NCBI RefSeq assembly: GCF_016405855.1
Contig: NZ_JAEFCA010000002.1
Location: 372,001-436,000, forward strand
DNA: 64,000 nucleotides
Reading direction: 5' to 3'
DNA from: Flavobacterium sp. IB48
GTDB lineage: Bacteria; Bacteroidota; Bacteroidia; Flavobacteriales; Flavobacteriaceae
Part shown: positions 54,602-62,847 of the stretch, piece after piece
Layout of the letters: each line of letters starts with the position of its first letter
Numbering within the stretch: position 1 is the stretch's first letter
Program-made: the position numbers and the translations under genes
The notes under the pieces: model-generated
Told to the model about the DNA's origin: nothing
The model's database searches: none
The model's input: only the letters and a program-made list of their open reading frames with translations

Positions 54602-56239
54602 TTAATCAAAAATTTTAATGATAGTCTCCCAACCTTTTTCTACAGAATGAGAATCAAAAGACCAATTGGTGCCATAACTTTCTGTTAATCTAGCTTCAAT
54701 GTATTTAAATCCAGTTCCTATTCGCTTCTCTTTTTTAGCTTTTCGATTTTTGGCAAAAGTCAGCAAAGTGTATTGTTTAAATTGCTTTTCTCTAGTAAAT
54801 TTTAAACAGAAAACGATACAGCCTTGTTCTGGAGGAAGACTGTGCGTTATTCCGTTTTCTATTATGGTATGAAAAATAGCTGGCGGAATGGTTTCCTTTT
54901 CATCAATTTCTTCTTCTTGCCATTCATAACAAATTTCTTTCCGAAAAGACATTACCTCCAAATGTCTTCGGCACAAATCGATTTCTTGTCTGATCGGAAT
55001 AAGTGTATCTTCAGCAATATCATTCATTATATCAAATTCTTCTGCAAGAGCACGAATAAAAACAACTCCTTCTTTTGGCGATTCTTCTATCCAATCAATC
55101 AATGAAGTTAAAGTATTACGGAGAAAATGTGGCTGAATATTTTTCTTAATCAATTCTAATTGCAATCTAGAAGAAAGCAGCAATGATGCATTATGTGCTT
55201 CTTCCATCGCTTTTGCTCGTATCGTATGCAAATAAAGCATACAGAGCACTAAAATGGTAAAAGCAATAAACAACCCAAAATCATAAAACATAAAATAATT
55301 GACAACAACGCCCGCCAATAAACCAGCTGCAACAATAAGTCCTCCTTTCGTTTTTCTAATTGCGGCATCAATTGCTATTATAATTGAAAAAAATCGAGCT
55401 GTAATGGTAAAATAAGCTGCAGAAATATCATAATGCCCATAATAACCAATATAAACTGCTAAAAGAGAAATAAATAAAAGAATCAAAAATAGTTTCTTTC
55501 TTTTAAATTCAAATTGAAGCATAAAGTACCACGGCACCAGCATTGAAATAGCAAAAGTAAGCCAACCTATAATCTTTAAACGAGTATAAAATTGATCGTA
55601 AGGAATCTCTAAATAATACTTTACATATTCTATAATTAACAGACAGAAGAAAAGCAGACAAATAATTCCGAAAAGCAAAACTGCTAATTCTTTTCGTGTG
55701 CTGTTTATATACAAAAAGAAATAATAAATGCCTGCAATAAGAAAAGCGCCCGCCATAAGATTCATAAAAGATACTACAACAAGTGGTGAACGATGAAGCT
55801 GGAGATAGTTTTTAAGTTTTACATCTATACCGCGTTCTGCTTCTCTGTTATAAACTTGTGAACCGATTAAAATAACGGTATGTTTTCCAAGATTAGATAA
55901 TTTTTTCGGAATTTGATAATACGACGTTTCTGTTCCAGGAACCTCAGCACGACTCGATTTTGCCATCTGACCGTTTCTTCCCACCAAAACGCCATCCCAA
56001 TACACATCAAAAGCACCAAAAGCATTTATCTGAAGTCCGAGAGATTCAGAAGTATTGTTCCGTTTTTGGATTTCAACATCTGTTTGAAATTTAAAACTTG
56101 AACTATCTGGTTTTCCCCAGTCCATTTGCTGATGATCATAATCAACCTCATAGGTTACGTCGGTTGTAACGTACTCTTTGTAATAATTACACGAGGTAAA
56201 TAGCAGCAGTAAAACGTTGAAAAAGTAAGATTTATACAT
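54602..56239 (-). CDS. LytS/YehU-type sensor histidine kinase with a 7TM-DISM-like sensor
   Basis: The ATG at 56237-56239 gives 545 residues and a short N-terminal hydrophobic segment ending in LLFTSC (C17), a possible lipidation site, which would be unusual for a kinase. Residues about 30-160 form an extracytoplasmic beta-rich domain (FDVYWDGVLVGRNGQMAK, NLGKHTVILIGSQVYN). Seven membrane helices follow (about 165-355). The cytoplasmic part has the His_kinase phospho-His in NIQPHFLRNTLTSLIDW and an HATPase with HTIIENGITHSLP and GTGFKYIEARL. It acts with the LytTR regulator one base downstream, and is divergent from the second TonB-dependent receptor, a likely target. Confidence 0.88.
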   Translation of the reverse strand: MYKSYFFNVLLLLFTSCNYYKEYVTTDVTYEVDYDHQQMDWGKPDSSSFKFQTDVEIQKRNNTSESLGLQINAFGAFDVYWDGVLVGRNGQMAKSSRAEVPGTETSYYQIPKKLSNLGKHTVILIGSQVYNREAERGIDVKLKNYLQLHRSPLVVVSFMNLMAGAFLIAGIYYFFLYINSTRKELAVLLFGIICLLFFCLLIIEYVKYYLEIPYDQFYTRLKIIGWLTFAISMLVPWYFMLQFEFKRKKLFLILLFISLLAVYIGYYGHYDISAAYFTITARFFSIIIAIDAAIRKTKGGLIVAAGLLAGVVVNYFMFYDFGLFIAFTILVLCMLYLHTIRAKAMEEAHNASLLLSSRLQLELIKKNIQPHFLRNTLTSLIDWIEESPKEGVVFIRALAEEFDIMNDIAEDTLIPIRQEIDLCRRHLEVMSFRKEICYEWQEEEIDEKETIPPAIFHTIIENGITHSLPPEQGCIVFCLKFTREKQFKQYTLLTFAKNRKAKKEKRIGTGFKYIEARLTESYGTNWSFDSHSVEKGWETIIKIFD

Positions 56240-56278
56240 AAGATAAAGATAAAACAAATATCCAATTGCCAAATGCAT

Positions 56279-56363
56279 TTGAAAAGTTCGTAGAGCCGTT
56301 TGAATGTATTCAGAAATACCAATTCATTTTATGAATTAATCTTGTACAACAAAATCAATCCAA
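56279..56363. promoter_or_regulatory. Divergent promoter region with AATTCAT inverted repeat
   Basis: The 85-bp gap between the kinase and the TonB-dependent receptor contains AATTCAT-TTT-ATGAATT (56321-56337), perfect 7-bp arms with a 3-nt centre, 27 bp before the receptor ATG. It may be a binding site of the adjacent LytTR regulator or another factor; LytTR sites are usually direct repeats, so this is uncertain. Confidence 0.4.
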
Positions 56364-58742
56364 ATGAAAACCTTAATAATCAATACCTTAATTCTATTTA
56401 TTCCTTTTTTAGGAATAGGACAACAAACCGTTATTTCTGGTAAAGTTCAAGACAATGCGACAAAAGAAGCATTGCCTTACGTAACAGTAACAGTGCTAGA
56501 TGATGCCTCAAAAACATTAGCTACAACTATAACTGACGATCAAGGCTTATTTAGTCTTGAAACAGCTTTAAGTGATAAAACAACTATTACGTTTAGTTAT
56601 ACAGGTTATCAAGATCATACACAATCTATAGTCGTTTCTGAAAAACAAAAAATTGAATTGGGAACAATTGATTTAATTACTGATGCCGTACAATTAAAAG
56701 CAGTAGAAATTAATGGCCAAAAATCGAATATCAGTTTAAAATTAGACAAAAAAGTTTTTGAAGTTGGTAAAGATGTGCTTTCGCAAAATGGTTCTGCTCA
56801 TGATGTTTTAAATGGAGTTCCGTCAGTCGCGGTTGATCAAACGGGAACAATAAGTTTGAGAGGCAATAACAATGTTTTGGTATTAATTAACGGAAGACAA
56901 TCTGGACTTACTCAAAGTAATGCTCTTGACCAAATTGCAGCCGATCAAATTGAAAGAATTGAAGTTATTACTAATCCTTCTTCAAGATATGATGCTGCGG
57001 GTTCTGCGGGAATTATTAATATTATTTTGAAAAAGAACAAGAAGAGCGGTTTTAGCGGTCAGGTTCGATTAGTTGCTGGATCTCCAAATGACAGTCGACT
57101 TAATCCGAGCATCAATTATAAATCGAACAAAATCAATGTTTTTTCTAATTTCAGTATTCGTTCTAGCGATTACGTAGGTTTGTATACGACCAATCAAGTA
57201 ACCAATAGTACTACTTCGCCAAATTATATGCATCGCGTACAAAATGAAGATCGTCACGATGATGGCAAATTGCTTTATATGGGCGCCGATTTTTTTATTA
57301 ATGAACATCAGACCATAACAGCTGCTTTCTTAAAGAATGCCACGCATGATAATGATAAAACCGATTTACGATATCTGTACGATAGTGATCTTGAAAATAC
57401 GACGCCTGACAGTCTTTTGACCAGACACGGAAAGTCTTTGGAAAAACGCGATTATAGTCAGCTTGAGTTTAATTATACCCGAACATTTAAACAAAAAACA
57501 AAAAAATGGACGATTGATGTGCAATACGATTGGTGGAATAGCGACAAAAAATGGGATCTTTCTACACAACGTTTAATTCCTGATACGATGATTTATCCTG
57601 GCATTAGAACCAGCTCGGTAGGAAACAGCAAAGATTTTTTGGCGAAGACAGATTTTATTCAGCCAATTGACAGCCTTTCTACTTTAGAATTTGGAATAAA
57701 AACTGAAATTAGAACTGTTTCAAGTAATTATTTGGCAGAAGAACAACAGGATAATAATTGGGTAATCTATCAGAATATTGATAATGATTTAAATTATGAT
57801 GAAACCATTACTGGCGCCTATACACAATTTAGCAGCAAAATCAATAAGTTTAGCTATATGCTGGGCTTGAGAGCTGAGTTTACAGATATTTCTATAAAAG
57901 ATGTAGAAAATGCTTATAGCGATAAAAAAGACTACAACAAACTCTTTCCTACTGTCAATCTGAGCTATAAGTTTGATGATTCGGCTTTACAACTCAATTA
58001 CAGCAAACGCATTAAACGTCCGTCATTATACGCTTTGTACCCATTTAATGAAGTTACCGATTTGAATGCGCAATACATTGGAAATCCTGATTTGAATCCT
58101 TCCTATACTGATGCGTTTGAAATGGCGTTTCTAAAAAACTGGAAAACATTTACTTTGAATCCTTCTGTTTACTATCAATACGAAAAAGGTTTTATTCAAG
58201 ATTATACGTATCGTCAAGATGATATTTTCCTTACAACACCCATAAATATTGATTACGAAATAAGAAGCGGAATTGAATTATCTGCCTTATACAATCCTTT
58301 AAAATGGTTTCAGCTTAATGCCGAAATGAATTATTATCACTTCAAACAAAAAGGAAACTATATGGAACAAAATCTTGATTACAGCAGTCAGAACTTTACT
58401 GCAAGATTAAGTACTCAGATCAAACTTCCAGCTAAATTTAGTTTTCAAGGGCGTTATAACTTTCGTGGAGAAAAACGCAATGCACAAACTATCAATCAGG
58501 CCTTACAATCAATTGATTTCGGATTAAGTAAACTTCTGCTTAAAGATAAAGCGACTATTGTTTTTGATGTTACGAATGCTTTTAATCTTCGCCAATACAA
58601 AAGCGTTACAACTGGAACCGATTATGTTATTAAAGATAATAGCATTCCTAATGCAGCAAGATATCGTCTGAGTTTTGTCTATCGTTTTAATCTAACAGAT
58701 TCAAAAACAATTAGGCAAGCAAATGACGCTAATAGAGATTAA
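56364..58742 (+). CDS. TonB-dependent receptor, outer-membrane beta-barrel family (2)
   Basis: A 792-residue outer-membrane protein with a signal peptide (to GIGQQ), then a carboxypeptidase-regulatory-like domain (TVISGKVQDNATKEALPYVTVTV), a TonB plug (VFEVGKDVLSQNGSAHDVLNGVPSV, TISLRGNNNVLVLINGRQ, NPSSRYDAAGSAGIINI) and a long beta-barrel (KRIKRPSLYALYPFNEVTDLN, RYRLSFVYRFN near the end). It is a paralogue of the receptor at 43628 and, like it, has no SusD partner and sits beside a two-component system. The ligand is unknown. It is followed by a strong terminator. Confidence 0.9.
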   Translation: MKTLIINTLILFIPFLGIGQQTVISGKVQDNATKEALPYVTVTVLDDASKTLATTITDDQGLFSLETALSDKTTITFSYTGYQDHTQSIVVSEKQKIELGTIDLITDAVQLKAVEINGQKSNISLKLDKKVFEVGKDVLSQNGSAHDVLNGVPSVAVDQTGTISLRGNNNVLVLINGRQSGLTQSNALDQIAADQIERIEVITNPSSRYDAAGSAGIINIILKKNKKSGFSGQVRLVAGSPNDSRLNPSINYKSNKINVFSNFSIRSSDYVGLYTTNQVTNSTTSPNYMHRVQNEDRHDDGKLLYMGADFFINEHQTITAAFLKNATHDNDKTDLRYLYDSDLENTTPDSLLTRHGKSLEKRDYSQLEFNYTRTFKQKTKKWTIDVQYDWWNSDKKWDLSTQRLIPDTMIYPGIRTSSVGNSKDFLAKTDFIQPIDSLSTLEFGIKTEIRTVSSNYLAEEQQDNNWVIYQNIDNDLNYDETITGAYTQFSSKINKFSYMLGLRAEFTDISIKDVENAYSDKKDYNKLFPTVNLSYKFDDSALQLNYSKRIKRPSLYALYPFNEVTDLNAQYIGNPDLNPSYTDAFEMAFLKNWKTFTLNPSVYYQYEKGFIQDYTYRQDDIFLTTPINIDYEIRSGIELSALYNPLKWFQLNAEMNYYHFKQKGNYMEQNLDYSSQNFTARLSTQIKLPAKFSFQGRYNFRGEKRNAQTINQALQSIDFGLSKLLLKDKATIVFDVTNAFNLRQYKSVTTGTDYVIKDNSIPNAARYRLSFVYRFNLTDSKTIRQANDANRD

Positions 58743-58750
58743 TTTTTACT

Positions 58751-58782
58751 AAAAAAGCCCTCCATAAACAGAGGGCTTTTTT
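58751..58782. terminator. Strong bidirectional terminator
   Basis: A perfect 12-bp stem (AAAAAAGCCCTC with GAGGGCTTTTTT) and an 8-nt loop CATAAACA separate the convergent receptor (ends 58742) and oxidoreductase (ends 58801) genes. Both arms carry six A or T. Confidence 0.92.
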
Positions 58783-58800
58783 ATTCTTTTTTTATCAAAA

Positions 58801-59823
58801 CTATCGCCAACCTAATGCAGGTGCAACGTGTTCTAAAATAGACGATAAAATATGAATATTGTAATCGACTCCAATGGTATTCGGAATAGTTAACAACAAA
58901 GTATCAGCTTCTTGAATTGCTTCGTCTTGAGCCAATTCTTCAATCAGTTTATCAGGTTCTGCTGCATAGCTTTTACCAAAGATTGCTCTTTTATCTTGCT
59001 CGATATAACCAAAGCTGTCATTGCCTTTAGCTTGTCCGCCAAAGTAATATCTATCTTGCTCATTGACCAATGCAAAAATCGAACGGCTTACAGAAACTCT
59101 AGCTTCACGCTGATGTCCTGCTTTTTTCCAAGCTTCTTTGTATATTCTTATCTGCTCGGCTTGCTGAACGTGAAAAGGTTTTCCGTTTTCATCATATTTA
59201 AGCGTAGAACTCTGAAGATGCATTCCGTTTTCGGCAGCCCAAATAGCGGTAGCATTAGACGCTGCTCCCCACCAGATTCTTTCTCTTAAACCTTCAGAAT
59301 GAGGTTCAATACGCAACAATCCAGGCGGATTTGGAAACATTGGATACGGATTTGGTTCTGCAAATCCTTCTCCTTTAAGCTTATCCAAAAATTCTAGCGC
59401 TTTTTTACGTCCCATATCGGCATCGGTTTCACCTTTATCAGGTTCGTAGCCAAAATAACTCCAACCGTCAATTACTTGTTCTGGAGATCCTCTGCTTATT
59501 CCCAATTGTAAGCGTCCTTCTGATATCAAGTCGGCAGATCCAGCATCTTCAACCATATATAATGGATTCTCATAGCGCATATCAATTACGCCCGTTCCGA
59601 TTTCAATTTTACTAGTCTTAGCACCAATAGCTGAAAGCAAAGGAAAAGGCGATGCCAACTGCTGCGCAAAATGATGCACGCGAAAGTAAGCACCATCAAT
59701 GCCAATTTCTTCAGCAGCTACAGCCAAATCAATAGACTGCAATAATGTATCTGCCGCTGTACGAGTTTTATATGATGGATGATTAGCCCAATGCCCAAAT
59801 GATAAAAATCCTATTTTCTTCAT
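58801..59823 (-). CDS. LLM-class flavin-dependent oxidoreductase (luciferase-like)
   Basis: A 340-residue TIM-barrel flavoprotein of the bacterial-luciferase superfamily. It shows the opening KKIGFLSFGHWANHPSYKTRTA, GAYFRVHHFAQQLASPFPLL, IEIGTGVIDMRYENPLYMVEDAGSADLISEGRLQLGISRGSPEQVIDGW and the LLTIPNTIGVDYNIHILSSILEHVAPALGW close. Members use reduced FMN or F420-like cofactors to oxidise small organic substrates; the substrate is unknown. It is separated from the sixth sulfatase by a strong hairpin and so has its own promoter in the 117-bp gap. Confidence 0.9.
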   Translation of the reverse strand: MKKIGFLSFGHWANHPSYKTRTAADTLLQSIDLAVAAEEIGIDGAYFRVHHFAQQLASPFPLLSAIGAKTSKIEIGTGVIDMRYENPLYMVEDAGSADLISEGRLQLGISRGSPEQVIDGWSYFGYEPDKGETDADMGRKKALEFLDKLKGEGFAEPNPYPMFPNPPGLLRIEPHSEGLRERIWWGAASNATAIWAAENGMHLQSSTLKYDENGKPFHVQQAEQIRIYKEAWKKAGHQREARVSVSRSIFALVNEQDRYYFGGQAKGNDSFGYIEQDKRAIFGKSYAAEPDKLIEELAQDEAIQEADTLLLTIPNTIGVDYNIHILSSILEHVAPALGWR

Positions 59824-59940
59824 AATGGCTTTATTTTTTTATTCTCTCAAATATACGCATCACAATTGAGTAATACTAGATTTTACTGCATAATTGCCTC
59901 GTAAATTAATTTAATGTTTTAAGAACTTTTCGTGCTCTAA

Positions 59941-59974
59941 AAAAGAAAGTCGGACAGTTGTCCGACTTTCTTTT
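59941..59974 (-). terminator. Intrinsic terminator of the sixth sulfatase gene
   Basis: A near-ideal 16-bp stem (AAAAGAAAGTCGGACA at 59941-59956 with 59959-59974, the loop closing around GT) has A/T-rich outer arms. It reaches into the stop region of sulfatase 6 and blocks read-through into the oxidoreductase gene. Confidence 0.85.
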
Positions 59975-61590
59975 TATTGTTTAGAATCAACACTCAAAGG
60001 AGGAAGACTAACTTTCTTTTCATTCATCATTTTTTTCACCTGTTCAATAGTTCTATAGCGTTCTATCTGCATCTCGCCTGTAAATGTTTCACTCTGCGGA
60101 GCTCTTGGCGGTATTTGCGCATACGTTTTCATCAAGTCGGCAATAGCCTGATTAAAAATTATGGCTGTCCAAGTTTTTTCTGTCCAGCTGTTCATAAACA
60201 AATCATAACGTTCCTGCGGATCCTGCCACAAATTGTAAATGGCTGGTACAGTAGCTACGTAAGTTTCGTCGCCTCTCCATCCTAACTGTTGTCCTGGTGC
60301 ATCACTACCTGCAATAGCGCCATTATCTCCTCGAGTATTAAATACCGCTTTAAATTTACCAATACGAACCGCACCTGGAGAAAGTTCTGCTTCTGTAAAA
60401 TAGAACCATCTGTCGCGAAGCGGCGTTCCTTTTTTAAACAATACATTAGACATATCGTAACTGTCAAATACCATATCAGCACCTGCTCTATCTTTTTTAG
60501 GAAGTTCAACTCCTGCAAGGCTGGCAAATGTTGCCATAAGGTCTAGTCCTCCTACAATATCGTGGCTTTGACTTCCTGCTTCAATTTGTCCTGGCCACCA
60601 AGCAATTGCAGGCACACGGCTACCGCCTTCTCTATCAGTTCCTTTGGTACCTCTAAACGGAGTATATCCAGAATCAGGATGTACATCTTGCCAAGCACCA
60701 TTATCTACTGTATAAATAACGATAGTATTCTCGACAATACCTAAAGAACGAATCTTATCCATAATACGGCCTACATTGTAATCCATCTCTACTACAGCAT
60801 CAGAGTATTTACTTTTTCCTGGTGATTTTCCAACAAATTGTTTTGAAGGAAGGTTTGGCTGATGATTTTTAGCAAAATTAATACACATAAAGAACGGGTC
60901 TTTGCTTTTTCCATATTCATCAAGCTGTTTCAGATTGTTCTCGACCATCATCATATCTAGCTCAGCAATATTCTCTTCTGTAACTTTACTAACTTCACGA
61001 GCTTTGCCGCCTGCTTCACCTTCGAGTATTCCAGTCGTTACTTTTTTGAAAAGATCTAGCATCTCTGGAGACATCTCTGGATTCCAAGACTGAAAAGCAT
61101 AAGTATAAGCATTCAAATGATACAGCACCACATTCTGCATTTTATCAAAACCGTGTGCTATGGGCATAGAATAATCTGCTTCTCCTAGATGCCATTTTCC
61201 AGAAAAATAGGTTTTATAATTGGCTTTTTTTAGCACAGAAGCCAATGTCCATTCTTCTTTCGGTAATCCGCCTCCTTGCCCCTGAAAAGCAACAGTAGTC
61301 ATACCGCTACGATTCGGGATACGCCCTGTAAGCATAGCAGCTCTTCCTGGAGTACAGCTTGGCTGTCCATAAAATGACCAAAATTGCATGCCTTCTTTTG
61401 CCATTCTATCAAGATTTGGTGTTGGCATACCGCGACCAACTCCTCCTCCATAAACTCCTAAATCTCCCCAACCCGTGTCGTCTGAGATTACCATTATGAT
61501 ATTGGGTTTCTTTTTAGTTTGAGCTTCTATATCAGAAAGTACCAATAAAGTTAAGCCTGTTAAAAGTACTGCTAGAGCATTTTTCTTCAT
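59974..61590 (-). CDS. Short-form sulfatase (sulfatase 6)
   Basis: A 538-residue sulfatase with a signal peptide ending near IEAQ. Key residues are DD at 37-38, the maturation motif CTPGR at C79, FSGKWHLG and TVDNGAWQD. It lacks the C-terminal beta-rich extension. It closely resembles sulfatase 4 (PDSGYTPFRG, GRIPNRSG, EGGSRVPAIAWWPG), though the two lie about 49 kb apart. Palindrome C is 81 bp upstream of its start, and a 9-bp inverted repeat (61602-61627) lies in the leader 12 bp before the ATG. The divergent aldo/keto reductase and AraC genes may be functionally linked. Sulfate-ester hydrolysis is expected; the substrate is unknown. Confidence 0.92.
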   Translation of the reverse strand: MKKNALAVLLTGLTLLVLSDIEAQTKKKPNIIMVISDDTGWGDLGVYGGGVGRGMPTPNLDRMAKEGMQFWSFYGQPSCTPGRAAMLTGRIPNRSGMTTVAFQGQGGGLPKEEWTLASVLKKANYKTYFSGKWHLGEADYSMPIAHGFDKMQNVVLYHLNAYTYAFQSWNPEMSPEMLDLFKKVTTGILEGEAGGKAREVSKVTEENIAELDMMMVENNLKQLDEYGKSKDPFFMCINFAKNHQPNLPSKQFVGKSPGKSKYSDAVVEMDYNVGRIMDKIRSLGIVENTIVIYTVDNGAWQDVHPDSGYTPFRGTKGTDREGGSRVPAIAWWPGQIEAGSQSHDIVGGLDLMATFASLAGVELPKKDRAGADMVFDSYDMSNVLFKKGTPLRDRWFYFTEAELSPGAVRIGKFKAVFNTRGDNGAIAGSDAPGQQLGWRGDETYVATVPAIYNLWQDPQERYDLFMNSWTEKTWTAIIFNQAIADLMKTYAQIPPRAPQSETFTGEMQIERYRTIEQVKKMMNEKKVSLPPLSVDSKQ

Positions 61591-61601
61591 AATTTCTAAT
61601 T

Positions 61602-61627
61602 TTTAGTATGAGTATTGATACTAAAAT
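61602..61627 (-). promoter_or_regulatory. Inverted repeat in the leader of sulfatase 6
   Basis: TTTTAGTAT (61602-61610) and ATACTAAAA (61619-61627) are perfect 9-bp arms with an 8-nt spacer, 12 bp upstream of the sulfatase 6 ATG. If transcribed it could form a hairpin near the start codon; alternatively it is an operator. Confidence 0.4.
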
Positions 61628-61670
61628 TAATTTTTTGCCCTCTAACTCTACGGTATATTTATTTGTTTGA

Positions 61671-61694
61671 TGTTCCATTTTATAACATGAAACC
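61671..61694. promoter_or_regulatory. 24-bp palindromic operator-like site C upstream of sulfatase 6
   Basis: The sequence reads TGTTCCA-TT-TTATAA-CA-TGAAACC, matching sites A and B at the core and nearly all arm positions (last base C instead of A). It lies 81 bp before the sulfatase 6 ATG and 138 bp before the divergent aldo/keto reductase. Confidence 0.6.
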
Positions 61695-61731
61695 AAGTTG
61701 TTCAAATGAAACAGTAGTAATCAATTGAAAC
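61688..61731 (+). promoter_or_regulatory. Three TGAAAC direct repeats at 19-bp spacing
   Basis: TGAAAC occurs at 61688-61693, 61707-61712 and 61726-61731, exactly 19 bp apart, overlapping the right arm of palindrome C. Iterated half-sites about two helical turns apart are typical for AraC-type regulators, and one is encoded at 62848. Located 100-145 bp upstream of the aldo/keto reductase gene. Confidence 0.45.
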
Positions 61732-61831
61732 CAATCTAATCATAAGTAATTTAAATACAATCTTCCGTAATTAGCAAACCTATATGTCTTCAGTCTTTCT
61801 CGAAATTTGTATGCAACTAAAATTATAAAAG

Positions 61832-62830
61832 ATGAAACAGATTAAATTAGGAAATCAAGGATTAGTTATTCCGCCAATTGGTTTGGGGTGTATGGGAATG
61901 ACAGGTTTTGAAGAAGGAAATATGTACGGTCTTGCAGACGAAAAAGAAGCGATTCAAACGATTCATCGTTCGCTTGAATTGGGTGGTAATTTTTTGGATA
62001 CAGCAGATTTGTATGGTCCTTTAAAAAACGAACAGCTTATAGCTAAAGCGATCGGAAAAGAACGTGATAAATATATAATAGCTACAAAATTTGGCTGGGA
62101 AATAGATGATAGCGGAAAAGTAACTTGGGCCATAAACGGAAGCAAAAAGTATATCAAAAAGGCAGTAGAACGTTCACTTAAAAATCTAAATACAGATTAT
62201 ATCGATTTGTATTACATGCATCGTTTAGACAAAAACACTCCTATAGAAGAAACTGTCGACACGATGAGTGATCTTGTTAAAGAAGGTAAGGTAAAATATA
62301 TTGGACTATCTGAAGTATCTTCTGAAACCATTAAAAAAGCACATCAAGTTCATCCCATAACAGCTGTGCAAAGTGAGTATTCTTTATTTGAAAGAACCGT
62401 AGAAGAAAGAGGAATCTTAAAAACATTAGAAGAATTAGAAATAGGTTTTGTAGCTTATTCGCCTTTGGGGCGCGGGTTTTTATCTGGGCAGATTCGTTCT
62501 ATTGATGATCTTCCTGAAAATGATTTCCGCAGAGCTATTCCTCGTTTTCAGGAAAACTATTTCCATAAAAATATTGAATTGGTAAAAGCGGTTGAAAAAA
62601 TGGCTGAAGAAAAAAATGTCAATTCATCTCAACTGGCTTTAGCATGGATTATCAGTAAAGGAATTGTACCTATTCCTGGAACTAAACGCAGAAAGTATCT
62701 TGAACAAAATATTGGCTCTACTGCTATAGAATTGAGCCGAAACGATCTTTTAAAATTAGAAAGTATTGTACCTTTGGGAACAGATACTGGGGCTCCGTAT
62801 GATGAGTTCAGTATGGGACTTCTTGACTAA
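61832..62830 (+). CDS. Aldo/keto reductase
   Basis: A 332-residue NADPH-dependent enzyme of the TIM-barrel aldo/keto reductase family. The catalytic tetrad is present: D56 and Y61 (FLDTADLYGP), K86 (ATKFGW) and H130 (YYMHRLD). The opening KLGNQGLVIPPIGLGCMGMTGFEEG and the GFVAYSPLGRGFLSGQI and IPGTKRRKYLEQNIGS blocks match the YhdN/AKR11-13-type subgroup. It reduces an aldehyde or ketone; the substrate is unknown. The AraC-type regulator starts 17 bp after its stop, so both are probably in one unit, divergent from sulfatase 6. Confidence 0.92.
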   Translation: MKQIKLGNQGLVIPPIGLGCMGMTGFEEGNMYGLADEKEAIQTIHRSLELGGNFLDTADLYGPLKNEQLIAKAIGKERDKYIIATKFGWEIDDSGKVTWAINGSKKYIKKAVERSLKNLNTDYIDLYYMHRLDKNTPIEETVDTMSDLVKEGKVKYIGLSEVSSETIKKAHQVHPITAVQSEYSLFERTVEERGILKTLEELEIGFVAYSPLGRGFLSGQIRSIDDLPENDFRRAIPRFQENYFHKNIELVKAVEKMAEEKNVNSSQLALAWIISKGIVPIPGTKRRKYLEQNIGSTAIELSRNDLLKLESIVPLGTDTGAPYDEFSMGLLD

Positions 62831-62847
62831 ACTAAAAAACCTTTGTT

